A DNA stretch of 64,000 bases, taken from assembly GCA_009695195.1 (NCBI GenBank), contig SIBJ01000005.1, positions 1-64,000 of the forward strand, in the 5' to 3' direction. The DNA is from Pedosphaera sp. (lineage in GTDB: Bacteria > Verrucomicrobiota > Verrucomicrobiia > Limisphaerales > JADLHS01). The notes beneath the pieces are model-generated. The model made no database searches. It saw only the letters and a program-made list of their open reading frames with translations, and was not told the origin of the DNA. Both the position numbers and the translations under genes were made by a program. Positions 34,647 to 43,800 of the stretch are shown here, piece after piece (position 1 is the first letter of the stretch; each line of letters opens with the position of its first letter).

Positions 34647-35903
34647 ATGGCAACACTCACAGTTCGCGATCTGAACGTCAGCGGTAAACGCGTGTTCCTG
34701 CGCGTGGATTACAACGTCCCGCTCGAAGAGCAGGGCGGCGCGATGGTCATCACCGATGCGACGCGCATCGTCGAGACGCTGCCCACGCTGCGGCTGTTGA
34801 TTCAGCAGGGCGGCCGATTGATTTTGACCGCGCACCTCGGTCGGCCCAAGGGCAAGCGCGAACCCTCGATGTCGCTGCGGCCCGTCGCGGCGAAGCTCGC
34901 CGATTTGCTCGGCTGCAATGTGAACTTCGCGGACGACTGCATCGGCGAAGCCGTCGAGAAGATGGCCAACGCCCTGCCGCCCGGCGGCGTGTTGCTGCTG
35001 GAAAACGTCCGTTACTACAACGAAGAGGAAACCAACGATCCCGTGTTCGCGGAGAAGCTCGCGAAGGTCGCGGATGTCTATGTGAACGACGCGTTCGGCG
35101 CGGCGCATCGCGCGCACGCCTCGACCGAAGGCGTGGCGCGCATCGTCGCGAAGCGCGGCGGGCAGTGCGCGGCGGGTTTGTTGATGGAACGCGAACTCAA
35201 GTTCCTCGGCGAGGAGTTGGAGAATCCGGCGCGGCCGTTCGTCGTGATCCTCGGCGGCGCGAAAGTTTCCGACAAGATCAAGGTCATTGACCGGCTGCTC
35301 GAAAAGGCGGACGCGATTCTCATCGGCGGCGCGATGGCCTACACGTTCAAGCTCGCGCAGGGTTTCAAGGTCGGGCAATCGCTCGTCGAGAAGGACAAGA
35401 CGGACGTGGCACTCGCGGCGCTGGCGAAGGCGAAGCAACGCGACGTGCAGTTCCTCCTGCCGGTGGACAACACGATCGTCACGCCGGTGAAGACCGAGAA
35501 GCTCGACAAGAAAGGGCGCGCCGTCATTGATTTCCAGAACCCGCACAACTGGACGGAGAGCAACATCCCCGACGCCGAGGAAGGCGTGGACATCGGCCCG
35601 GCGACGGTGGCGCAGTTCAGTGAAGTGTTGTCGAAGGCCAAGACGATTTTGTGGAACGGCCCGATGGGAATATTTGAGGACAAGCGCTTCGCCACCGGCA
35701 CGAACGCCGTGGCGCGGGCCGTGGTGGATGCGACGCAAAAGAACGGCGCGAAGAGCATCATCGGCGGCGGCGACAGTGTGAAGGCGCTGAATCAGGCGAA
35801 GCTCGGCGACAAGGTGACGTTCATGAGCACCGGCGGCGGCGCGAGTCTGGAATTCTTGGAAGGCGCGGTGTTGCCCGGCGTGGCGGCGCTCTCGGAGAAA
35901 TGA
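34647..35903 (+). CDS. pgk: Phosphoglycerate kinase
   Basis: A glycolytic/gluconeogenic enzyme transferring phosphate between 1,3-bisphosphoglycerate and ADP. It is 418 residues long. Motifs: [15 protein letters not shown] at residue about 17, [48 protein letters not shown] and the nucleotide-binding [10 protein letters not shown] and [13 protein letters not shown] at the C-terminus. The start at 34647 follows the predicted promoter. tpiA and secG follow on the same strand, a common bacterial pgk-tpiA-secG order. Confidence 0.98.
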   Translation: MATLTVRDLNVSGKRVFLRVDYNVPLEEQGGAMVITDATRIVETLPTLRLLIQQGGRLILTAHLGRPKGKREPSMSLRPVAAKLADLLGCNVNFADDCIGEAVEKMANALPPGGVLLLENVRYYNEEETNDPVFAEKLAKVADVYVNDAFGAAHRAHASTEGVARIVAKRGGQCAAGLLMERELKFLGEELENPARPFVVILGGAKVSDKIKVIDRLLEKADAILIGGAMAYTFKLAQGFKVGQSLVEKDKTDVALAALAKAKQRDVQFLLPVDNTIVTPVKTEKLDKKGRAVIDFQNPHNWTESNIPDAEEGVDIGPATVAQFSEVLSKAKTILWNGPMGIFEDKRFATGTNAVARAVVDATQKNGAKSIIGGGDSVKALNQAKLGDKVTFMSTGGGASLEFLEGAVLPGVAALSEK

Positions 35904-35929
35904 AGCGTTGAACCGTCGCCTAATTCTCA

Positions 35930-35975
35930 GTTACCGATTCAACGATTCAACGATTGAACAGTTTTAACGATTTGA
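35930..35975. repeat. Short tandem repeat between pgk and tpiA (8-bp units)
   Basis: CGATTCAA, CGATTCAA and CGATTGAA units, followed by a degraded copy (ACGATTTGAA). This is the only array here with an 8-bp rather than 7-bp period. Confidence 0.65.
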
Positions 35976-35979
35976 ACAA

Positions 35980-36744
35980 ATGAACAAAGCACGCAAACTC
36001 ATCATCGCCGGCAACTGGAAGATGAACAAAACCGTCGCCGAGGCGCTGGCGCTCGTGAACGGGCTCAAGCTCGACCTCGCCAACGTGAAGGAAGTGGACC
36101 TCGTCATCTGCCCGCCGTTCACCGCGCTGGAATCCGTCTCGCGGGCCACGCTCGATTCCAACCTCAAGCTCGGCGCGCAGAACATGAGCGAGAATAATTT
36201 CGGCGCGTTCACCGGCGAGGTTTGCGCCGGAATGCTCAAAGAGTTTTCCGTGCGCTACGTCATCCTCGGCCACAGCGAACGGCGGCAGTATCAAAAAGAA
36301 TCCGACGCGCTCATCGCGAAGAAAGCGGCGGCGGCGCACGCCGGCTCGCTCAAACCGATCGTGTGCGTCGGCGAAACGCTGGCCGAACGCGAGGCGAACC
36401 AGACGGAGAAAGTTTTGGAAACGCAAGTGCGCGGCAGCCTCGCCGGTTTGACGAACGAGCTGATGGCGGAAACCATTGTCGCTTACGAACCGGTCTGGGC
36501 CATCGGCACCGGCAAGACCGCGACCACGCAGCAGGCGCAGGACGCGCACGCATTCATCCGCGGCGTGCTGGCGAAAATGTTCGACGACGCCACCGCGAAG
36601 AAGGTCCGCATCCAATACGGCGGCAGCGTCAAACCCGCCAATGCCAACGAGTTGATGAGCCAGCCGGACGTGGACGGCGCGCTGGTGGGCGGGGCGTCGC
36701 TGGAGGCGCGAAGTTTTGCTGACATCGTGAAGAATTCCATTTAA
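35980..36744 (+). CDS. tpiA: Triosephosphate isomerase
   Basis: Interconverts dihydroxyacetone phosphate and glyceraldehyde 3-phosphate. The 254-residue protein has IIAGNWKMNKT (catalytic Asn and Lys), the catalytic His in VILGHSERR, and the catalytic Glu in AYEPVWAIGTGKTAT. The phosphate-binding QYGGSVKPANA and LVGGASL are at the end. It is 76 nt after pgk and 15 nt before secG. Confidence 0.98.
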   Translation: MNKARKLIIAGNWKMNKTVAEALALVNGLKLDLANVKEVDLVICPPFTALESVSRATLDSNLKLGAQNMSENNFGAFTGEVCAGMLKEFSVRYVILGHSERRQYQKESDALIAKKAAAAHAGSLKPIVCVGETLAEREANQTEKVLETQVRGSLAGLTNELMAETIVAYEPVWAIGTGKTATTQQAQDAHAFIRGVLAKMFDDATAKKVRIQYGGSVKPANANELMSQPDVDGALVGGASLEARSFADIVKNSI

Positions 36745-36759
36745 CCTGTAATCAAGCTT

Positions 36760-37194
36760 ATGATCATCTTTATCGGATTTTTGACCGTCGTTCTGGTGCT
36801 GGACAGCCTGCTGCTGATCCTGCTCGTGCTGATTCAACTGCCGAAGAAGGAAGCCGGCGCCGGCGTGGCGTTCGGCGGCGCGGCCACGGACGCATTATTT
36901 GGCGCGGGCACGGGCAACGTGCTCACCAAGACGACGAAGATCGCGACCATCGTGTTCTTCGCGCTGCTGCTCGTGATCGGCGTGACGCAAGGCAATTACT
37001 ACAACAAGACCAAGACGGCGAAAAAGATCGCGGAGAGCGTGGATAAAGCCGCGGCGGCGGCGCCCGCAGCGGCACCCGTCACCACGCCGGCGGTCACGCC
37101 AGCATTGTCGAATGCGCCGGTCTCCGCCCTCCCGGTGCTGACCAATCTTCCCGCCGCGACTTCGACGAACTCCGCTCCGGTTGCGCCGAAATAG
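36760..37194 (+). CDS. secG: Protein translocase subunit SecG
   Basis: A small subunit of the SecYEG channel. The 144 residues show two membrane helices (about 2-25 and 65-82) joined by the conserved loop with LIQLPKKEAGAGVAFGGAAT, then DALFGAGTGNVLTKTT. The C-terminal 60 residues are Ala/Pro/Thr-rich and longer than in the E. coli protein. Located directly after tpiA. Confidence 0.93.
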   Translation: MIIFIGFLTVVLVLDSLLLILLVLIQLPKKEAGAGVAFGGAATDALFGAGTGNVLTKTTKIATIVFFALLLVIGVTQGNYYNKTKTAKKIAESVDKAAAAAPAAAPVTTPAVTPALSNAPVSALPVLTNLPAATSTNSAPVAPK

Positions 37195-37274
37195 CAGACG
37201 GAACTTTTTTCATCAATCGCCGCCCGTGGATTTTTCCGCGTGCGGCGTCTGGCTTTCGGCGATAGTTTGCGCGC

Positions 37275-38954
37275 GTGGCAAACCCGGTTCGTTTCCTCAC
37301 GCGCGGTGTCTTGGCACTGGCCGCGGGTTCGATGCTGGCTTCTTGCGCTCGCCGCGAACCGCCCGCCGACCTCACCATCGTCAACGGCAGTGAACCCGAG
37401 TCGCTCGATCCACAGATTGTCAGCGGCATTTCGGAGATGCGCATCACGAAGGCGTTGTTCGAGGGACTCACGAAACTCGACGCGCGCACGGCGCTGCCGG
37501 TCCCCGCACTCGCTGAGAAGTGGGAGATTTCGCCGGACAAACGCGTTTACACTTTTCACCTGCGCACCAATCTCGTCTGGTCCACCGGCGAGCCGATCAC
37601 CACCGCTGACTTCGTCTGGTCCTGGAAGCGCGCGCTCGACCCGGCAACCGCGAGCGATTACGCCGGACAACTTTTCTACATCAAAGGCGCGGAGGATTAT
37701 TTCAACCGCGTGCTCACGAACGATGCGCAATTGGGATTTCAAGCGCTCGACGCCTTCACGTTGCGCGTGGAATTGAATTCGCCGCTCGCGTTCTTCCTCG
37801 ACCTCTGCGCGTTCCCGACGCTCGCGGTGTTGCCGCAAAAAATCATCGAGCAACATGGCGACCGTTGGCTGCACGCGCGGCCGCTGCCGGTGAGCGGCGC
37901 GTTCCAACTCGGCGCGTGGCGCATCAATGACAAGGTCCGGCTCATTCGTAATCCTCGTTACTGGGACGCCGCGAACACCGCTTCCGAAATCATTGACGTG
38001 CTGCCCGTGAACTCCGCGAACACCGCGCTGAATCTTTACGAGACTGGCGTGGCGGACATCGTGTGGGACAAGGACCTCAAGCCCGTTGAGTTGATGGATG
38101 TGCTGAAATCGCGGCCGGACTTTCACAGCTTCGCGTATTTCGGGACTTACTATTACCGCTTCAACGTCACCAAGCCGCCGTTCAACGACCCGCGCGTGCG
38201 GCGGGCGTTCGCGATGGCGACGGACAAGGAACATCTCGTCCGCAAACTCACCGCCGGCGGCGAGCGGCCCACGAACCATTACGTCCCCGACGGCGTGGCG
38301 AACTACGAACCGCCCGACGGCCTGCATTACGACGTAGCAGCCGCGCGCAAACTGCTGGCCGAAGCCGGCTTTCCCGGCGGAAAGAATTTCCCGCGCATCA
38401 GCTACACATTTTTTGCCGGCGGCGGTGGCGCGCAGTTGCAGGGCAAGATCGGCGTCGAACTGCAACAGATGTGGCGCGAGGCGCTGGGTGTGGAACTGGA
38501 ACTGCGCCAGATCGAGCGGAAGATTTTTTACAGCGCGCAGTCGAAGCTCGATTACGACATCTCCGCCTCCAGTTGGGTCGGCGACTACAACGACGCAAAC
38601 ACTTTCCTCGACATGTTTCTCAGCCCGAGCGGCAACAACCGCACCGGCTGGAAAAACCCGCGCTACGACGCGCTCATCCACGACGCAAACCTGCAAACCG
38701 ATCTGAAGAAGCGCGCGGAGATTTTGCGCCAGGCGGAATTGATTCTGGTCGCCGAGGAAGCGCCAATCGTCCCGCTGTATTTCTACGCCGGCTTCAATTA
38801 TTTCGACACGAACAAAATCTCCGGCATCTGGGAGAACCTGCTGGATGAGCATCCGATGCAGTATTTGCGGAAGGGGAAAGTATTCAGTGTTCAGTCTTCA
38901 GTTTTCAGCGCCAGCACGCAGCGAGCAACCAACCGAGTGATGACTGAACACTGA
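37275..38954 (+). CDS. oppA: Oligopeptide ABC transporter substrate-binding lipoprotein
   Basis: An SBP_bac_5 (OppA/DppA) family protein of 559 residues. The lipobox GSMLASC (Cys near residue 24) anchors it to the membrane. Motifs: GSEPESLDPQIVSGISEMRI, WEISPDKRVYTFHLRTNLVW, PVSGAFQLGAWRINDKVRL and NDPRVRRAFAMATDKEHLVR. The start is GTG at 37275. The last roughly 25 residues come from a heptamer repeat that supplies the stop codon, so the C-terminus is repeat-derived. OppB and OppC follow; the ATPases OppD and OppF are not in this window. Confidence 0.93.
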   Translation: MANPVRFLTRGVLALAAGSMLASCARREPPADLTIVNGSEPESLDPQIVSGISEMRITKALFEGLTKLDARTALPVPALAEKWEISPDKRVYTFHLRTNLVWSTGEPITTADFVWSWKRALDPATASDYAGQLFYIKGAEDYFNRVLTNDAQLGFQALDAFTLRVELNSPLAFFLDLCAFPTLAVLPQKIIEQHGDRWLHARPLPVSGAFQLGAWRINDKVRLIRNPRYWDAANTASEIIDVLPVNSANTALNLYETGVADIVWDKDLKPVELMDVLKSRPDFHSFAYFGTYYYRFNVTKPPFNDPRVRRAFAMATDKEHLVRKLTAGGERPTNHYVPDGVANYEPPDGLHYDVAAARKLLAEAGFPGGKNFPRISYTFFAGGGGAQLQGKIGVELQQMWREALGVELELRQIERKIFYSAQSKLDYDISASSWVGDYNDANTFLDMFLSPSGNNRTGWKNPRYDALIHDANLQTDLKKRAEILRQAELILVAEEAPIVPLYFYAGFNYFDTNKISGIWENLLDEHPMQYLRKGKVFSVQSSVFSASTQRATNRVMTEH

Positions 38955-38971
38955 ATACTGAATACTTTCCC
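38876..38971. repeat. Heptamer inverted-repeat element (family A, CAGTGTT subtype) at the oppA-oppB junction
   Basis: The left arm GTATTCAGTGTTCAGTCTTC opposes the right arm GAACACTGAATACTGAATAC. The loop is about 40 nt. It covers the last codons of oppA and the start region of oppB. Confidence 0.85.
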
Positions 38972-39919
38972 ATGTATTTCCTCAAACGCCTCCTCGGCCT
39001 GATTCCGCTGCTGCTGGTGATCAGCTTCGTGGCGTTCGTGCTCGTGCGGTTGACGCCGGGCAGTCCGTTCGATCGTGAGCGAAAACCGGCGTCGCCGGAA
39101 GTCGAGCGAGCGGTGAAAGCCAAGTTCCACCTCGACGAGCCGATCTGGAAACAATACCTCCGCTACCTCGGCGCGCTGTGGGAAAAAGACACAGACGGCA
39201 AATGGCATCACGCGGCGCCGAGCTTCGACATTTCGCTGCGTTACCGGAATCACAACGTCTCGGACATCGTCGCGCAAGGGTTGCCGATTTCGATGATGCT
39301 CGGGGGATTGTCGTTTTGCTTCGCGATGGGCATCGGGATTCCGCTCGGCTTCATCACGGCGGCGCGGCGCGGGCGGTGGGAAGACTATGCGGGCGGCGTC
39401 TCGGCGGTGCTGATGGTTTGTGTGCCGGGTCTCGTCGTTGGCCCGGCGCTCGTGATGTTCTTCGCCATCCAACTGCGCTGGCTGCCGGTGGCGCTGTGGA
39501 TTTCACCGTGGCATGTGATTCTGCCGACCTCGGCGCTCGGCCTTTACTACTCGGGCCGCATCGCACGGCTGATGCGCGAAGGAATGCTCAACACGATGAA
39601 GGCCGAGTTCATCACCGCCGCGCGCGCGAAAGGTCTTGGTGAAAACGCGCTGCTGCTCAAACACGCCTTCCGGCTCGCGGTGCTGCCGGTGGTTTCGTAT
39701 TCCGGGCCACTGCTGGCGGACTTGTTGACCGGCTCGTTTGTGATTGAAACCATTTTCCAGATCCCCGGCCTTGGACCGCACTTCGTCAACAGCTCGCTGA
39801 ACTCGGATTACACGGTGACGGTCGGGCTGGCGCTGCTCTACGCCGCGCTGCTCGTCGTGCTGAATCTGGTGGTGGATTTTGCCTACACGTTGCTCGATCC
39901 GCGCGTGAAATATGAGTGA
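38972..39919 (+). CDS. oppB: Oligopeptide ABC transporter permease OppB
   Basis: A BPD_transp_1 family permease, 315 residues, six helices. The N-terminus MYFLKRLLGLIPLLLVISFV is family-typical. The EAA loop is in FITAARAKGLGENALLLKHA near residue 212. It ends with VDFAYTLLDPRVKYE, as expected for OppB/DppB. It overlaps oppC by 8 nt. Confidence 0.94.
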   Translation: MYFLKRLLGLIPLLLVISFVAFVLVRLTPGSPFDRERKPASPEVERAVKAKFHLDEPIWKQYLRYLGALWEKDTDGKWHHAAPSFDISLRYRNHNVSDIVAQGLPISMMLGGLSFCFAMGIGIPLGFITAARRGRWEDYAGGVSAVLMVCVPGLVVGPALVMFFAIQLRWLPVALWISPWHVILPTSALGLYYSGRIARLMREGMLNTMKAEFITAARAKGLGENALLLKHAFRLAVLPVVSYSGPLLADLLTGSFVIETIFQIPGLGPHFVNSSLNSDYTVTVGLALLYAALLVVLNLVVDFAYTLLDPRVKYE

Positions 39920-40826
39920 GCGAACCGACAGCCCCGGCCGCCGCGCGTGGCAACGATTCCGGCAAAACAGATTTACCGTCATCAGCGCGTGGTTCTTGCT
40001 CGCCGTCGTCGCGCTCGTGTTGGTCTGGCCGCTGGTTGCGCCGCACAATCCCGATGCGCTGTCCGATGAACAATTCCGTCCGCCCAGCTTGAAGCACTGG
40101 TTTGGGACGGATGTTCACGGGCGCGATGTTTTTTCACGCGTACTCTACGGCGCGCGGATTTCATTGCTGGTCGGCATCGTCGGCGCGGGTGTGAGTCTGA
40201 TCATCGGCGTCACGTGGGGCGCGACGGCGGGCTACGTCGGCGGTCGCGTGGATGGCGCGATGATGCGCGTGGTGGACATCTTGTATTCGTTGCCTTCGAT
40301 CATTTTCGTCATCGTGCTCATCACGACGCTGGAAGGCGTTTTCAAGAACTGGCTCGCGCACACCGGGTCGGCAGCGCTGGTGAAACATGCGCGTCTGCTG
40401 TTCCTCTTCGTCGGGCTGGGAGCGGTGTCGTGGCTGACGATGGCGCGCATTGTTCGCGGACAGGTGCTGTCGTTGCGCGCGCGTCCGTTTGTGGAAGCGA
40501 GCCGCGCGCTCGGGGCGGGGACGCTGCATATTCTCTCGCGGCACATCATCCCGAACGTGCTCGGCGTAGTGATCGTTTATCTCACGCTCACCGTGCCGGC
40601 GATCATCCTCTACGAAAGTTTTCTGAGCTACCTCGGCCTCGGCATTCAGCCGCCGATGGCGAGCTGGGGTTCGTTGATTTCCGAGGGCGCGGACCAGATC
40701 AATCCCATCCGCATCTACTGGTGGCTGATCGTCTTCCCCGGCGGCGTGATGGTGGCGACGCTCCTCGCGCTGAATTTTCTCGGCGACGGATTGCGCGATG
40801 CGTGGGAGGTACGCGGGCAGGCCTGA
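39912..40826 (+). CDS. oppC: Oligopeptide ABC transporter permease OppC
   Basis: A 304-residue permease, partner of OppB. The N-terminal OppC_N region has RFRQNRFTVISAWFLLAVVA; then GTDVHGRDVFSRVLYGARIS. The EAA loop is in PFVEASRALGAGTLHILSRH and the C-terminus has LALNFLGDGLRDA. It converges with the giant secreted-protein gene 15 nt downstream. Confidence 0.94.
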   Translation: MSERTDSPGRRAWQRFRQNRFTVISAWFLLAVVALVLVWPLVAPHNPDALSDEQFRPPSLKHWFGTDVHGRDVFSRVLYGARISLLVGIVGAGVSLIIGVTWGATAGYVGGRVDGAMMRVVDILYSLPSIIFVIVLITTLEGVFKNWLAHTGSAALVKHARLLFLFVGLGAVSWLTMARIVRGQVLSLRARPFVEASRALGAGTLHILSRHIIPNVLGVVIVYLTLTVPAIILYESFLSYLGLGIQPPMASWGSLISEGADQINPIRIYWWLIVFPGGVMVATLLALNFLGDGLRDAWEVRGQA

Positions 40827-40841
40827 GGGAGCAGCGGAATG

Positions 40842-43800
40842 CTACGGCACGACGGCGCGATAGAACTTCCGGTCCGCGGGTGGCGACGCCCCGTCCTCGA
40901 AATACATCAGCGGGTTGGTGCTGCGGAAGTTCGTCAGCGGGTTCCAGTTCAATAGATTCGAGGAACTCTCAACGCGGTAATCGAATCCCGGCACCCCTTC
41001 GAGTGTGAGGCTGACGCGATTGGAGAGGACCGGCGTCGGAGCGACGAATCCCAACCGCGGCCCCGGCACAACGGACACGGGCGCGACGCGATAGAAACGG
41101 CGGCCGAAATTCGTGCTCGCGGGATCAATGAGAATCGTGAGCACATCGGTGCAGGTGAATTTGAGAATGGGCGTCCAGTCCACGAGGTTTGTGGTGGCGA
41201 GCAGGGCGTAGCTGTTGCCCGGTTGGCCGATGACTTCGAACTGGAACGAGCCATCCGGGAGCGTGCGGGCGTTGAGGAGACGCAGGTTGTCGAACTGGTG
41301 CGGATTCAACCCGGCGCGCGCCTCCTGAAAATTATTCAAGCCATCGTGATCGGGATCGTCGTTCGGTCCGCTATCGGGTGCGTTGAGCGAGCCGAAGTAT
41401 TGAAGCTCCCACGAATCCGCGAGGCCATCCTGATCGCGATCATCGGCGAGCGTGGTGCGGATCAGGAAAATCTGTCCGCCCGTGGTGCGGAAGGCGAGGC
41501 CGTCCGCGCCCCAGCGAATCAAACTGGTCGGCGTCCCAGCCACGTTTGAGATGGAGAGCGAACCGACGAACTGGAGGTTGGTGAAGTTCAGGCTCGTGAG
41601 CGTGTAGGTCGTCCCGCTGCCGGTCAGGTAAAACACGCGGCCACTGTTCACGTCCGGCGCGACGAGTCCGCTGTAGGGCACGGTGCCGATGAACGTGTGC
41701 GTTTCCGGATCGAACACCCGCCCTCCCGAAGTGAAGACGCGCGCTCCGTTGCAACGCATGTCGCGATCGAAACCGCTGATCATTCCACCGACGCCCTCCA
41801 GCACCGTGGCGCCGTTGGTGGTGATCTGGATGCGGAGAAATTCATCCACCGGCGCGCAATACAGGAGGTCGGGCGACACCGAGGAGAACTCGACGTAGCG
41901 ATCCCAAAGGGAGGCACCCGGGTCAACCGTGTTGGGCAATTGCACGCCGTCGCGATAGACCAGCACTTGCGGCCAGGAGGCGTCCGTCGCGACCACTACT
42001 GCGGGATCGTCCGGCTTCACGGCGAGGTCAGTGGCGGGATGCGGCGGAGTGAATTTCAAATCGGCCACGCGATTCGCCAGGTCAACGCGCGTGATGGCGG
42101 ATTCGCCATCAAGGCCCGCATAAACGTAACGCCCCGCAGGATGAACTGCGAGGTGGTTCGGGCCGCGACCAATGGGCACGGGCGAAGCGAAGCGACCCGT
42201 CGTCGGATCAAGCAGGAGCAGCGAGCTGCCGGCGTTCAGCGGGATGTTGTGGGCCGAGATCACGATGCGCCCCGCGTTCGAATTCCACGCCAGGTCGAGT
42301 GAAGGCTGGTGCAACTCCACGACGCGATCCGGCGGAAACACGTAGCCCACCTGGAAATTCACCGTGAGCAGGTTGTTGCTGCGGTTCAGGTCGGCATTGT
42401 CCCCGGTGAGGCTCACCCGCGCGCTGCTCGCGCCGGGCAGGCCGCCGAGCAAAGTCAGGTCAACTACCGCAGTCCCGCCGACGGGCAGATTCGTCACCAC
42501 GCAAACCACGCTGCTCACCGACTGGCTCTGGACGACGCCCTTGGCGCAGGTGACGGCCGCCAGCGTTACGTTTTCCGGCAGCAGCACCGCGAGCACGGCG
42601 TTGGTGGCGAAAGCCGGCCCGGCGTTGGAAACGGTCAGCGTGCAATGGACCGCGTTGCTCGTCAGCAGAAACTGGTTGGTGAGGGAAGCGCTGACCGCGA
42701 GATCGGTCACCGGCGCGGAGGGCAACAGCGTGGAACGCAGCACGATGACTTTGCTGTTTGAGCAAAACGCGAGGCCGTTCGTGCCCCAACGAATCAGCGC
42801 GCTGACGCTGAATGGCCCCGGCAGATTCACCGAGCCGACGGGCAACATGGTCGCGAGATCGTAAGCCGTCAGCGGTCCGATGGTGAAGTAGCCCACTGTG
42901 CAGAATCGGCCCGCGGCCTTGTCGCCTTGCCCGCCCCACCAGCCATTCGCGCTCGCGAACATCACCGCGGTATCCGGATCGAAGGCCCCGCCCGATTGCG
43001 AGAAGAGGGTGCCGCCCGTGATCATGAAACTGTCGCCCCACCAGCCCATGATCGGCAGCGTGCCTTCGTCCACGAGCCCCGACGCATCCACGCGCGCGGT
43101 CCGGAACGAAACGCCATACACGTCGTTGTTGTAGCCGTAAAGCCGGTCGGGCGATTCGCCGAACTCAATCAGGTTCACGCCGAACAAGTTGCTCCGCGCC
43201 ACGCCGCCTTCGTAGAGCGTCACGCCGCGTCCGCGCGGGCTGCAACCGGGACACGCCCACGAGACGGCGACGACGTTCGGATTGCCCGGTTGCGCGGCGA
43301 TGTCCTCGACTGACAGGCCGCCGTTGGTCCAACTCAAATCCACCGCACGTGTCAGCGTGTCGAAGCGCCGCACAACGGTCCCGGAGTTGCCGACGATGTG
43401 GAGGTAGCGGCCATCGCCCGATGTGACGATGCGACCGGCGCCGGGGCCGGCGGAAACCGCCGGCTCAACGAAACTGCGGAGCGGATCAATGGGCACCAGC
43501 GTGCTGTTCGAGCCGACCAACGCCCAGAGCCGCTCCGAGATTGGGCTGAACGCGAGGTCGCCGCCCGCGACGTTCAACGCGAGCATCGCCGGAGGCGCAA
43601 CATTGATCGGGTTGCTTTGGCCGCTGAGGCCGTTTGTGCCGGTGGCCTGGAGCGTGACCAGCGGCTCGGCGGTGAACAGCGTCACGTTGCCAGACCATTG
43701 GCCACCGCTGAACGTAACGTTCGTCGGCTGCACGATCACGGCACCGGGCGCGAGGCCGGTCAGCGTCACCAGGCCGTTGAACGAAGTGATCGGGCCGTCG

